Assembly (NCBI RefSeq): GCF_002179165.1
Contig: NZ_NFNY01000104.1
Location: forward strand, 1-64,000
DNA: 64,000 bases
Direction of reading: 5' to 3'
Source: Campylobacter jejuni
GTDB lineage: Bacteria; Campylobacterota; Campylobacteria; Campylobacterales; Campylobacteraceae
Both the position numbers and the translations under genes were made by a program. Below the pieces are notes generated by a model. It saw only the letters and a list, made by a program, of their open reading frames with translations. It had not been told where the DNA came from and did no database searches. Numbering within the stretch: the first letter of the stretch is position 1; every line of letters begins with the position of its first letter. Below, piece after piece: positions 1 through 8,795 of the stretch.

Positions 1-174
1 ATTTCTTTTATCACTAATGCTAAAGCAGAGATTATAGAATGGAAAAGTATTGAGTTTGATGGGGATAGATACAGTGAAACCTTTGAAAGAGTAATTAACG
101 ATGAATTTCTAGCCCTTTATGCTCTTATCAATCGTGCCAGAATGATTAAGCAAAATAGGATTAGTTTTGTGTGA
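1..174 (+). CDS. C-terminal end of an unrecognised protein (5' end outside window)
   Basis: An open frame runs from the first base of the window to a TGA at 172-174 and encodes 57 residues ending in RMIKQNRISFV. The composition (charged and aromatic, no low-complexity run) looks like a real protein tail. No family is recognisable from this fragment. It is followed after about 75 bases by another plus-strand gene with its own promoter-like box, so the two are probably separate transcription units. It could also be the tail of a pseudogene. Confidence 0.45.
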   Translation: MSFITNAKAEIIEWKSIEFDGDRYSETFERVINDEFLALYALINRARMIKQNRISFV

Positions 175-215
175 AGTGTTTTTTCTTGCAATTTAATATA
201 AAAAGATTTTTTAGC

Positions 216-221
216 TATAAT
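216..221 (+). promoter_or_regulatory. sigma-70 -10 box (TATAAT) before the 115-aa gene
   Basis: TATAAT lies 28 bases before the ATG at 250 and follows a T-rich stretch, as is usual for Campylobacter housekeeping promoters, which depend little on a -35 box. A Shine-Dalgarno sequence AAGGAG follows at 236-241. Confidence 0.55.
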
Positions 222-249
222 TTCATTTTATATTCAAGGAGAAAAATTT

Positions 250-597
250 ATGGAAGATTTAAAACTTTTACAAAAGCGTTGGGAAGAAGCTTATGAGGCT
301 ATGCCTAAACTTTATGAAACACCGGATGGGTTAATAATAAATTTCACCCTAAGTGAAGATACAGATACTATTCTTTTTAAAGAACCTTGGGAAAATTTTG
401 AACTAGATGATGAAGATAAAGAAGCTAAATGGAGACTAAGTTTTTTTAGTATTAGCAAAGATGAGCCTTTAGGGTATTTAGAGTATAAAGAAGCTTTAGA
501 GAAATTACAAGATTTTTCTTTAATTCAATCAGAAGAAAGGATTTTAATTAGGGCAATGAGTTTAGAAGAGCTTCAAAGTTTAGGGCTTAAGGAGTAG
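250..597 (+). CDS. Small acidic protein of unknown function (115 aa)
   Basis: The ATG has AAGGAG eight bases upstream, so the start is well supported. The product is a soluble, strongly acidic protein with no signal peptide or membrane segment. Residues 25-75 alternate short hydrophobic stretches with Asp/Glu patches, and the C-terminal half is rich in Leu and Glu and probably helical. I do not recognise a family. It sits convergent to dnaB, only 26 bases from its stop codon, and in C. jejuni the equivalent position holds a conserved hypothetical gene. Nothing in the sequence or context assigns a role. Confidence 0.75.
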   Translation: MEDLKLLQKRWEEAYEAMPKLYETPDGLIINFTLSEDTDTILFKEPWENFELDDEDKEAKWRLSFFSISKDEPLGYLEYKEALEKLQDFSLIQSEERILIRAMSLEELQSLGLKE

Positions 598-623
598 TAA
601 AATTATATTTTTAATTATCAATC

Positions 624-1997
624 TCATCCTTGAAATTCGATGCTTTCAAATTTAGGTTTATCCACAAAACAAGATTTTTCTTTTAAAAATAAAACTTCTA
701 CAATACCCACTGGACCATTTCTATTTTTGCCAACCAAAATTTCTGCATTTTCTTGCATAGGATTTGGAATAAAATTTCTTTGATAAGTTTTTCCTTCTGC
801 CTTAGCCTTATTTTCACGCTCTTTTTCTTCTTGTTCTCTATAAACTTCATCACGATATACAAACAAAATCGTATCCGCATCTTGCTCTATAGCTCCACTT
901 TCACGCAAATCACTCATCATAGGACGTTTATTTGCACGCTGTTCCAAAGAACGATTAAGTTGCGAAAGTGCAATGATAGGCATATCAAGTTCTCTTGCCA
1001 AAAGCTTAAGACCCCTTGAAATTTCACTCACTTGCAAATGTCTATCATTAAAATTAGAATTACTCATCATAAGCCCTATATAATCAATCACACAAAGTCC
1101 TATGCTTTCTTCTTGAGCTTTTAAACGTCTTAAAATTGCCCTTACATCTGTAATAGTTGCATAACCACTATCATAAATAAATAATTTCTTTTTAGAATAA
1201 TAATTACACGCATCCCCTATTCTATCCCACTCATCATCATTTAAATCAGCGGTAAGAATTTTTTGCAATGCAATTGAAGTTCTTGCAGATAGCAATCTTT
1301 GCATGATTTGAGTCGCTGGCATTTCTAAAGAAAACATTGCAACACCTTTATCTTGCTTTAATACTTTGTCGATAAAATTTAAACATAAGGTCGTTTTCCC
1401 CATACCTGGGCGTGCTGCAATAATAATAAGCTCTCCTCCTTTAAAACCTTTAGTCATTGTATTTAATTCTTCAAATCCCGTATCAAGACCGATTACTGAT
1501 TTATTTTCAAGGCTTTTTTGTTTTTTAAATTCTTCCAAAAGCTCGCTTAAAACAAGCTCTATATCTTTAATATCATTTGCATTGACGCGATTTGTAAGAT
1601 TAAAAATTTCCTTACCAATTTCATCTGAAATTTCACTTACAGCACGATTTTCATTAATACGAGCAGGCAAAAGATGTGCAAAACTTAGAAGCTGTCTTTT
1701 GATAGATTTTTCGCGAAGTTCATTTACATAAGCGGGTAAATCTATGATAGATGGTGTTGCAATGATTTCTGTTAAAATTTGTTCATCTAATTTTTTATGC
1801 TTTTTTAAAAAACTTATAGATATAGGTTCTCCTGCATTCACACAAGCAATAATTGCCTTGAAAATATCTTGATGAGCTTTAAGACTGAAATCTTTTATTT
1901 CTATATCTCCTGCTATACTAGAATAAGCATCTTCACTCATTATACAACTACTTAAAATCGCACGCTCTAAATCTAAATCAAAATGCTCTTGTTGCAC
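624..1997 (-). CDS. dnaB: Replicative DNA helicase DnaB
   Basis: Hexameric 5'-3' helicase that unwinds the fork and recruits primase. The 457-aa length fits the family. Residues 5-100 match the DnaB N-terminal domain. The RecA-like motor domain has the Walker A motif ARPGMGKTT (about 195-203), a Walker B region ending in CVIDYIGLM, and the conserved SQLNRSLEQRANKRP stretch followed by DLRESGAIEQDAD. No intein or insertion is visible. It reads on the minus strand, divergent from the Cj0561c-like gene, and is convergent with the 115-aa gene. Confidence 0.97.
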   Translation of the reverse strand: MQQEHFDLDLERAILSSCIMSEDAYSSIAGDIEIKDFSLKAHQDIFKAIIACVNAGEPISISFLKKHKKLDEQILTEIIATPSIIDLPAYVNELREKSIKRQLLSFAHLLPARINENRAVSEISDEIGKEIFNLTNRVNANDIKDIELVLSELLEEFKKQKSLENKSVIGLDTGFEELNTMTKGFKGGELIIIAARPGMGKTTLCLNFIDKVLKQDKGVAMFSLEMPATQIMQRLLSARTSIALQKILTADLNDDEWDRIGDACNYYSKKKLFIYDSGYATITDVRAILRRLKAQEESIGLCVIDYIGLMMSNSNFNDRHLQVSEISRGLKLLARELDMPIIALSQLNRSLEQRANKRPMMSDLRESGAIEQDADTILFVYRDEVYREQEEKERENKAKAEGKTYQRNFIPNPMQENAEILVGKNRNGPVGIVEVLFLKEKSCFVDKPKFESIEFQG

Positions 1998-2086
1998 TAT
2001 CTTTCCTTTAATATCATTGATAAATTTCTAAAAATTCTAGCAAAAAAAGTTAAAAATTTACATAAAATATTTTATAAAAATTTAAA

Positions 2087-2124
2087 GTAATATTAGTTAC
2101 AATTATAAATGTAATTTTATTACA
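2087..2124. promoter_or_regulatory. Two TGTAAT-type inverted repeats, likely CmeR operators
   Basis: The gap before the Cj0561c-like gene holds a 14-bp dyad GTAATATTAGTTAC (2087-2100) and a perfect 15-bp palindrome TGTAATTTTATTACA (2110-2124). A further TTACA/TGTAA pair is shared between them. Known biology: in C. jejuni the TetR-type repressor CmeR binds TGTAAT-type inverted repeats, and Cj0561c is one of its most strongly repressed targets. That these repeats are CmeR sites is an inference from sequence and neighbour. cmeR and cmeABC themselves are not in the window. Confidence 0.6.
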
Positions 2125-2151
2125 AAAATTTATTCAAAACAAGGAGGTTGG

Positions 2152-3081
2152 TTGAAAAAATATTTCCTTTCTCTAGCATTAGTATCTTTATTTTCAAATC
2201 AAGCTTTTGCTATAGAATTTAAAAGTGGCTTTAGCGGAAATTTGAGTTTAGGTATGGGTGTAAGAGACATTAAGAGTAATATTTCTCCATTGGCAAATAA
2301 TGATTATCTTAGTGGTTATAATGCTGATAATTCAGACACTTCAGCTATTCCGTTTTTAGGGATTGAACTTTACTATGGCAATTTCATTGACAATGATAGA
2401 ATATTTCTTAAAAACTATAATGGAAGGGATCTAAGCGGTATAGCCTTAGGTTATGAAAAAGCATATTTAGATCGTTTTAGCACTTCTTTTTCTTTAATTT
2501 CTTCATTTAGGGAAAAAGCATATGCAAATCCTTATCAAATAGGCAATAGAGAAGAAACAGATCATAATAAATATGGTTTTAAAATCTCTCAACTTTACGA
2601 AAGTGATTTTGGAAATTTTAATGCTTCATATCTTTTTGCCAAAAATAATTTTGATAAAGATAGCATAGTTTTTGATTCTTTAAAACGCGAAGGCAATTAT
2701 CACGAAATAGAATTAAACTACAATTACGCTTTAATAAATTTAGGCTTAAATTATGATTATAATGATGCCCATGGCAAAGCACAATCCTATTCAAGATATG
2801 GTATTCACATAGGAAGCAATTTTAGCTTTGCAAAAGATTATATCTTTAGCCCAAAATTAAGCTTAAGCAAATATGAAGCCGAAGGCACAGATCCTATTTT
2901 CAAACAAAAACAAAATGGTAATATTGCAAAATTTAATCTAAAACTTGTAAAAAATCATTTTTTAGATTATAAAGCACTTTATGCTTTTGCAAATTATGGT
3001 TTTGAAAAACGCAATAGCGATATAGGTTTTTATGATGAAACCTACCACATTATACTCACTGGTGTGGGTTATAAATTCTAA
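2152..3081 (+). CDS. Exported protein of the Cj0561c type, probable CmeR-regulated outer-surface or periplasmic protein
   Basis: 309-aa protein starting at TTG, chosen because a perfect AAGGAGG lies at 2141-2147 and the first 20 residues form a signal peptide (Lys-Lys, hydrophobic core, cleavage after AFA). The mature part is rich in Tyr, Asn, Phe and Gly in alternating strand-like segments and ends in an aromatic residue (GVGYKF). This resembles an outer-membrane beta-barrel, although the C. jejuni homologue is annotated as periplasmic. Its function is unknown. The paired dyads upstream suggest strong repression by CmeR, as reported for Cj0561c. It is convergent with the MATE exporter gene. 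Confidence 0.8.
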   Translation: MKKYFLSLALVSLFSNQAFAIEFKSGFSGNLSLGMGVRDIKSNISPLANNDYLSGYNADNSDTSAIPFLGIELYYGNFIDNDRIFLKNYNGRDLSGIALGYEKAYLDRFSTSFSLISSFREKAYANPYQIGNREETDHNKYGFKISQLYESDFGNFNASYLFAKNNFDKDSIVFDSLKREGNYHEIELNYNYALINLGLNYDYNDAHGKAQSYSRYGIHIGSNFSFAKDYIFSPKLSLSKYEAEGTDPIFKQKQNGNIAKFNLKLVKNHFLDYKALYAFANYGFEKRNSDIGFYDETYHIILTGVGYKF

Positions 3082-3120
3082 AAATAAAAAGCTCCTTTAA
3101 TAAAATTTAAAACCAAGTTT

Positions 3121-3142
3121 CTATCGCCTTTTAAGGCGATAG
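3121..3142. terminator. Hairpin between convergent genes (8-bp stem, CTATCGCC)
   Basis: CTATCGCC (3121-3128) pairs perfectly with GGCGATAG (3135-3142) across a 6-base loop, in the gap between the Cj0561c-like gene and the convergent MATE gene. The GC-rich stem stands out in AT-rich DNA. The T-runs on either side are only modest, so it may act in both directions. Confidence 0.55.
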
Positions 3143-3143
3143 C

Positions 3144-4457
3144 TTAATACATTTTCTTAAGAAAAATAATGGCTAAAATTGTCACAACGCATTCTGCAAA
3201 TAAAGGACTTAACCAAACCCCGTTCAAACCAATAAAATAACTCAACGCAAAAAGAAAACATACAGGCACAAAAAGATTTTGACACAAGCTTAAAATTAAA
3301 GAAAAATTAGCCTTATTACAAGCAGTTAAAACAGAAGTGCTTAAAGTATTAAACCAAGCAAAAATATAATTGAAGGCAAAAAGAAATAAAGCCAAATAAG
3401 CAAAATTGATAAATCTTTCATTATTATCTTTAGTAAAAAGCCTTACCAAATCTTCTCCAAAAATAAAGATAAAAACCATTGCAAAGATTGATAAGACAGC
3501 ACCAAAGAAAAACATCACTTTTAAAAGTTCTTTTACCCTTTTTAAATCTTTTCTAGCCCAGTTATAGCTAAATGCAGGCTGCATTGCATCACTCATAGCA
3601 ATAATTAACATCATAATAAAACTATCAATATATAAAATAATAGAAAAAGCTGCCACGGCTTCAGTAGTAGAAATTGTTAATAAAACAAAATTAGCAAAGA
3701 TGCTATATAAAGAACTAGAAATATTACCGAAAAATTCACTACTTCCATTATAAAGAATATTCCTAAAAAGCTTTAAATTCATATACAAACTAGAAAATTT
3801 GAGTTCTAAATTTTGAAACAAAAAAGGGTAAATTCCAACAATCCCACCCAATAATAAACCCAAGCAAGTAGCAAGAACTGCAGAAAACAAACCCCAACCT
3901 AATACAACTATAAAAATATAATCAAGTATGATATTACTTAATGCTATAACAATATTCATCACCATGCTATAGGTTGTTTTTCCACAAATTCTTAAATAAT
4001 TATCCAAAGCAAAAGAAAGCATTGTTAAAGGTGCAAATAAAGCAAACACTAGCATACAATCTTTTGCCATACTTTTAATTTCATTATTTACATTTAAAAA
4101 ATCAATTAAAATAGGGCTTAAAAAATACTCCAAAATACCTACCAAACAAGAAACTACAAAAATAATAACTATGCTTGAGCTAAATATTTTTCTAGCTAAA
4201 ATCTTCTTCCCGCGCCCCAAATTCATAGAAATTTGAACAGCAGAGCCAATAGCCACAACATCAGCTAAAGCAAAAGACATCATCACAAAAGGAATAATTA
4301 AGGCTAAAGCACTCAAAGCTTCGCTCCCTAAATATTTACCAACAAAAATTCCATCAATAATATAATAAAGAGAAAGAAATGCCATGCTAATCATATTTGG
4401 CACAGCACATTTCATAAAAAGTCTAAAAGGACTTAAAGAACTAAAAATATTTGACAT
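3144..4457 (-). CDS. MATE-family efflux or multidrug transporter
   Basis: 437-aa polytopic inner-membrane protein with about 12 hydrophobic segments arranged as two homologous halves, as in MATE (MatE) exporters that use Na+ or H+ gradients. Family-like features include GIFVGKYLGSEALSALAL near the N-terminus, a polar SAVQISMNLGRGKK turn after the second segment, and AMSDAMQPAFSYNWAR at the start of the second half. The substrate cannot be read from the sequence. It stands alone, convergent with the CmeR-type gene. The 226-base upstream gap to the next minus-strand gene is AT-rich, with a terminator for that gene near 4650. Confidence 0.88.
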   Translation of the reverse strand: MSNIFSSLSPFRLFMKCAVPNMISMAFLSLYYIIDGIFVGKYLGSEALSALALIIPFVMMSFALADVVAIGSAVQISMNLGRGKKILARKIFSSSIVIIFVVSCLVGILEYFLSPILIDFLNVNNEIKSMAKDCMLVFALFAPLTMLSFALDNYLRICGKTTYSMVMNIVIALSNIILDYIFIVVLGWGLFSAVLATCLGLLLGGIVGIYPFLFQNLELKFSSLYMNLKLFRNILYNGSSEFFGNISSSLYSIFANFVLLTISTTEAVAAFSIILYIDSFIMMLIIAMSDAMQPAFSYNWARKDLKRVKELLKVMFFFGAVLSIFAMVFIFIFGEDLVRLFTKDNNERFINFAYLALFLFAFNYIFAWFNTLSTSVLTACNKANFSLILSLCQNLFVPVCFLFALSYFIGLNGVWLSPLFAECVVTILAIIFLKKMY

Positions 4458-4645
4458 ACAAATCCTTTAAAAATATTTAAATATAAAAATATTTTTAAAG
4501 ACGCTAATAAAGTGTTTGAAGTCCTAAAATGTAGAAATTTAAACGATAAATTCTAATTATTTTTTTTGTATTGATTTTATTTTGCATTTTTATAGATTTT
4601 TAAATTAAAATAAAAAAGAATTATAAAATTTACTTGTTAATAAGT

Positions 4646-4671
4646 CAAATTTAGCCCGAAAGCTAAATTTG
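4646..4671 (-). terminator. Hairpin after the flavoprotein reductase (10-bp stem)
   Basis: CAAATTTAGC (4646-4655) pairs perfectly with GCTAAATTTG (4662-4671) across CCGAAA, 13 bases past the stop codon of the minus-strand reductase gene. No strong T-run follows on the minus strand, so terminator activity is likely but not certain. Confidence 0.55.
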
Positions 4672-4683
4672 TTTAAAACATTA

Positions 4684-5619
4684 TTAAAGCACAGAAAGAA
4701 TTTTTACAGCATCATTAAGCCCTGTAACGATACTTGCACCATTTTTGGTCGCAATATCCCCTGCTACAAAAATACCTTTTACATTGCTTTGCTTATTTTC
4801 ATCCATTAAAGGAACACCTTTATCATCGACATTGATACCGCATTTTTGTAGAAAATCAAGCGGGGTTGAACCACCGATAGCATAAATAATTCTATCGTAA
4901 TTTTCACTGCTACCATCATTAAATTTTACTTTAGCCTTGCCGTTATCATCTTCAACTTCTTCTATGTCTATGCCAAGTTTTAACTCCACTTTGCCCGAAT
5001 TTCCAGCTTCGGTAATATCTTTAAGATTAATATCATTTAATCTTGTGAATTCTTTTTTTCGGTAACAAAGGCTTACTTTATTTGAATTTGCCAAATCAAC
5101 TGCATATTCTGCTGCTGAATTTCCGCCACCCACAACGAGAATTTTTTCATTTCCCGATACAGAATTTGCATTAAAATTAATAATTTTTGTTAAAGTCATA
5201 GGAAGTTTATAGTCAGGTTTGTTTGGTTTTCCCATTCTTCCAATAGCTACAATGATATTTTTGCATTCATAAGCTCCTTTTGATGTGCTGACAAAAAATA
5301 CTCCATTTTCATTTTTTACGCTTTCTACTTCAGAACCAAATTCTACTTCGATACCATGCTCTTTTAAAGTGTTTTCAAAAGTCTCTATTGTGCTTTCTTT
5401 TGTGCCATCTTTAAAAGGAACATGACCGTAATTTGTCCCCTCGCAACCCTTATAAGCCATATCCACTCTTTTGCCGTCTTTATAGAATTGCATTAAAGTT
5501 TGACAAATATTATTTGTTTTTTCTAAAACCAAAACTTCCTTATTTTTTAATTTCGCTTCAACCGCACATCCTATACCCGTTGGGCCTGCACCCACTACAA
5601 TTAAATCTACTTTTTTCAT
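4684..5619 (-). CDS. FAD/NAD(P)H-dependent thioredoxin-reductase-like oxidoreductase (YpdA-type)
   Basis: 311-aa two-dinucleotide-fold flavoprotein. The FAD-binding GxGxxG motif is at the N-terminus (VVGAGPTGIGCAVEAK) and a second, NAD(P)H-binding motif VVGGGNSAAEYA is near residue 155. The C-terminal FAD motif is GIFVAGDIATKNGAS. The CxxC redox pair of true thioredoxin reductases is missing from the position before the second fold. It therefore resembles YpdA-like reductases (bacillithiol disulfide reductase family) or ferredoxin-NADP reductase-like proteins rather than TrxB. The physiological acceptor is unknown. It is a single gene, divergent from proA. Confidence 0.85.
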   Translation of the reverse strand: MKKVDLIVVGAGPTGIGCAVEAKLKNKEVLVLEKTNNICQTLMQFYKDGKRVDMAYKGCEGTNYGHVPFKDGTKESTIETFENTLKEHGIEVEFGSEVESVKNENGVFFVSTSKGAYECKNIIVAIGRMGKPNKPDYKLPMTLTKIINFNANSVSGNEKILVVGGGNSAAEYAVDLANSNKVSLCYRKKEFTRLNDINLKDITEAGNSGKVELKLGIDIEEVEDDNGKAKVKFNDGSSENYDRIIYAIGGSTPLDFLQKCGINVDDKGVPLMDENKQSNVKGIFVAGDIATKNGASIVTGLNDAVKILSVL

Positions 5620-5688
5620 TTTTATATACCTTTCAACTTTAAATTTTTTGTATAATTTATCAAGTTTTTTGTAAATAAAGGATTAAAA

Positions 5689-6921
5689 ATGCGAAATTTG
5701 GTTGAAAATATTAAGAAAAATTCTCAAAAATTACTCAATCTAGCACCAAAAGATAAAGAAAATATCATTCTCAATTTAGCTAAAATTTTAAGAGAAAACT
5801 ATAAAAGTATTTTAGAGGCCAATCAAAAAGATTTGACAAATTTCACAAAAAGTGGAGCAATGAAAGATAGACTTATGCTTGATGAAAAGCGGATTTTCTC
5901 TCTTTGTGAAAGTTTGGAAAAAATCGCTCACTTAGATGACCCTATAGGGAAAATTTCTAAAGGTTGGACTAATTATGCGGGCTTAAAAATAGAAAAAGTC
6001 AGCATTCCTTTGGGTTTAATTTGTGTTATTTATGAAGCAAGACCAAGCCTTAGTGCTGAAATCATTGCCTTAATGCTAAAAAGTTCTAATGCTTGCATTT
6101 TAAAAGGTGGAAATGAAGCAAAATTTAGCAATGAAATGATTTTTAAACTCGTGCATAAAGTGCTTGAAAAATTTAATCTTTTAGATTGTTTTGCTATATT
6201 TTATGAAAGAGATGAAATCATGCAAATTTTAAAATTTGATGATTTAATTGATGTAATCATTCCGCGCGGAAGTTCAAATATGATACAAGAAATTTCAAGC
6301 AATACCAAAATTCCACTCATTAAACAAGATAAAGGCTTATGCCATGCCTTTGTTGATGAAAGTGCAAATTTAGAAAAAGCCCTTGCTATAATTATTAATG
6401 CAAAATGCCAAAGAGTAAGTGTTTGTAATGCCTTAGAAACCCTTTTGGTGCATGAAAAAATTGCTAAAGATTTTTTTGATCTTTTGATCCCTGAATTTGA
6501 GAAATTTAAAGTTAAAATTCATGCCGATGAAAACACTCTAAAATATTTCAAAAGCTCGAATTTAGAATTTTTTAAAGCTGATGATGATATCTTTAATACA
6601 GAATGGCTTGATTTTGCTATCAATGTAAAAATCGTAAAAGATTGTGATGAAGCTATAAAGCACATTAATAAACATAGTTCTTTGCATTCTGAAACCATAC
6701 TTTCTAATGATGTTGCAAATATAAATAAATTCCAACGCCTTATTAATTCAGCTTGTGTTTATGTCAATGCTTCAACGCGTTTTAGCGATGGGGGCGAATT
6801 TGGCTTTGGTGGAGAAGTAGGAATTTCAACAAACAAACTCCACGCAAGAGGTCCTATGGGCGTGGAAGATATTTGCACTTATAAATATTTAATTTACGGA
6901 GAAGGGCAAATAAGAAAATGA
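5689..6921 (+). CDS. proA: Gamma-glutamyl phosphate reductase
   Basis: Second enzyme of proline synthesis: NADPH reduces gamma-glutamyl phosphate to glutamate 5-semialdehyde. The 410-aa length is standard. It is an aldehyde-dehydrogenase-type fold with the catalytic Cys246 in QRVSVCNALETLLVH, the conserved IYEARPS stretch (about 114-120), PRGSSNMI near 192-199, and the closing FGFGGEVGISTNKLHARGP signature. proB is not adjacent. Its stop codon overlaps the start of the next gene (ATGA at 6918-6921), so the FUSC-like protein is probably translationally coupled. Confidence 0.97.
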   Translation: MRNLVENIKKNSQKLLNLAPKDKENIILNLAKILRENYKSILEANQKDLTNFTKSGAMKDRLMLDEKRIFSLCESLEKIAHLDDPIGKISKGWTNYAGLKIEKVSIPLGLICVIYEARPSLSAEIIALMLKSSNACILKGGNEAKFSNEMIFKLVHKVLEKFNLLDCFAIFYERDEIMQILKFDDLIDVIIPRGSSNMIQEISSNTKIPLIKQDKGLCHAFVDESANLEKALAIIINAKCQRVSVCNALETLLVHEKIAKDFFDLLIPEFEKFKVKIHADENTLKYFKSSNLEFFKADDDIFNTEWLDFAINVKIVKDCDEAIKHINKHSSLHSETILSNDVANINKFQRLINSACVYVNASTRFSDGGEFGFGGEVGISTNKLHARGPMGVEDICTYKYLIYGEGQIRK

Positions 6922-8003
6922 TTCAAACGCAAAAAATAAAACAACATTTTAAAGAAATTCTACAACTTAATCCCACAGAAAGAGTTTGGCAAATGCCTTT
7001 TTTCTTTGCTTTAGCTGTGGCTTGTGTGCTTAGTGTGGGAACATACTATAACCGCACCGATTTAGGACTTATTGCTATGATAGGAGTTATGGCTTTTTTA
7101 TATATACCAAATACGCCAATACACCATAGAATGGCAGTTACAATGTGTTGTTCTTTTGGCTTGTGCTTGTCTTTTTTAATAGGGCTTTGCACTCATTTTT
7201 TTCCCGCTTTTTCGCCACTTATCATAGGCTTAGTAGCTCTAATCAGTTCTATTTTAATACGCTATTATAATATTGGCGCACCTGGATATTTTTTCTTTGT
7301 TTTTGCATGCTTACTGGCTTCATTTTTTCCTTTTAGTGTGCAAGATTATATCTTTTTGGTTGGACTTATTTGCATAGGCACAATGGTGGCAAATTTGGCC
7401 GCTTTTTTATACTCTTTGGCTGTGATTTATATCTTTAAAAATTCCTTACCCAAACCTATTTTAGAAAGTGGAAAATTAGGATTTGATGTGATTTTTGTGG
7501 ATTCATTAATCATCGCTTTTTTTGTTGGTTTTGCGGTGTTTTTAGGTGCATTTTTAGAACTTGATCGAAGTTATTGGGTTGCTGTTAGCACAACGGTTAT
7601 TTTACAAGGAGCGAATTTAAATTCGGTTTGGATAAAACAAATTCAACGCATTATCGGAACAACGATTGGAATTTTATTTGCTTGGTGGCTTTTAAAGATT
7701 AAATTTAGTCCTTTAGAATTTATTCTTTTAATGATGTTTTTAGCTTTTATGGTTGAGTTTTTAGTCGTAAGAAACTATGCTTTAACGATGATTTTTATCA
7801 CCCCTTATGTGACTTATTTGGCTGAAGCGGCTTCTTTTGGACATTTAAATGTTGATATGCTGATCCACGCTAGACTTGAAGATGTGATAATAGGAAGTAT
7901 TTTAGGACTCTTAGGAGGTTTTGTGATTTACAAACCTTACCTAAGAAAATACTTTGAATATATCGCAAAATACATTTTTAGAGTGAGATTAAAAACCGAA
8001 TAA
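6918..8003 (+). CDS. FUSC-like integral membrane protein
   Basis: 361-aa inner-membrane protein with two hydrophobic blocks of about five segments each (residues 25-165 and 185-340). The second block contains LELDRSYWVAVSTTVILQ and a later GTTIGILFAWWLLK, resembling the FUSC/YccS/AaeB exporter fold, but without the long cytoplasmic domain, so it is a half-size member. The family is associated with export of aromatic acids or fusaric acid; the substrate here is unknown. It is coupled to proA by a 4-base overlap and overlaps the convergent amidohydrolase gene tail-to-tail by 15 bases. Confidence 0.78.
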   Translation: MIQTQKIKQHFKEILQLNPTERVWQMPFFFALAVACVLSVGTYYNRTDLGLIAMIGVMAFLYIPNTPIHHRMAVTMCCSFGLCLSFLIGLCTHFFPAFSPLIIGLVALISSILIRYYNIGAPGYFFFVFACLLASFFPFSVQDYIFLVGLICIGTMVANLAAFLYSLAVIYIFKNSLPKPILESGKLGFDVIFVDSLIIAFFVGFAVFLGAFLELDRSYWVAVSTTVILQGANLNSVWIKQIQRIIGTTIGILFAWWLLKIKFSPLEFILLMMFLAFMVEFLVVRNYALTMIFITPYVTYLAEAASFGHLNVDMLIHARLEDVIIGSILGLLGGFVIYKPYLRKYFEYIAKYIFRVRLKTE

Positions 8004-8786
8004 AGCACAAGCGTTATCTCCTAAAATTTGCTCTTGTTCTTTTTTGGAGATAACGATTTTTTCAAAAGCTTCAAAAGCACTTAGAAAATTGATATTTTTT
8101 TCAAAATTTGTATGCGGCCAATCACTTCCAAAAACAAAATTTGTAAGCAAAAAATGCTCTTTTAAAATTTCATACATTTTTTTAGCAAATTTTATTGCTT
8201 CTTCATCTTTGGTATAAGTAATTTTTGCCCTATAAAATCCGCTGATTTTAAAAAATATTTTAGGACTTTTAAGGCTAAGTAATTCTTCTAAATTTTTAGA
8301 ATTTTCACTCGCTCTTGCTAAATGATCTATGACTATATCGCAACCAAAAGGAAGAATTTGTTTAACAATTTTTACAAGATCATCATCTAAATCCCTTTGA
8401 ATTTCAACTTGCATTTTAAGCTTGGCTAAATTTTCAAAAAATTCCATCCAAATAGAATTTTTAAAATCATTTATCTCTTTGCCAATAAGATTTAATCTTA
8501 TCCCACAAGCTTTTCTTTTTTTAAGTCTTTCTAATTCTTCAAATTTGATATTTTCATCCACCACAACAATGGCTTTGATATTTTCATCATCTTTAATGCT
8601 TTCAAGCAAAAACTCATTATCCGTGCCTAAAAAACTCGGCTGAACCAAAATACCTTTATCGAAACCATAACGACTTAAATTTGCTTTATAATCTTTAAAA
8701 CTCGCATTGTAATCAGGCTTATAGCGCGCATTTTCAATACTTTTTAATTCTTTTAAAAAAATATGTGCGTGAGTGTCTATTCTCAT
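7989..8786 (-). CDS. Metal-dependent hydrolase of the amidohydrolase-2 type
   Basis: 265-aa TIM-barrel hydrolase. The metal-binding HxH is in RIDTHAHIF at the N-terminus, further candidate ligands lie in CDIVIDHLARA (about residue 155) and the conserved Asp in FVFGSDWPHTNFE near residue 225. This layout resembles 2-pyrone-4,6-dicarboxylate lactonase and related hydrolases (COG3618). It starts 9 bases after the stop of a MatC-type dicarboxylate transporter, so the pair probably imports and hydrolyses one organic acid, lactone or amide. The exact substrate is unknown. Confidence 0.85.
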   Translation of the reverse strand: MRIDTHAHIFLKELKSIENARYKPDYNASFKDYKANLSRYGFDKGILVQPSFLGTDNEFLLESIKDDENIKAIVVVDENIKFEELERLKKRKACGIRLNLIGKEINDFKNSIWMEFFENLAKLKMQVEIQRDLDDDLVKIVKQILPFGCDIVIDHLARASENSKNLEELLSLKSPKIFFKISGFYRAKITYTKDEEAIKFAKKMYEILKEHFLLTNFVFGSDWPHTNFEKNINFLSAFEAFEKIVISKKEQEQILGDNACALFGF

Positions 8787-8795
8787 ACAAAACTC

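Noticed and set aside
4458-4683. Possible small gene in the gap after the MATE gene
   Set aside because: Only very AT-rich DNA and the reductase terminator are visible; frames are short and without ribosome sites.
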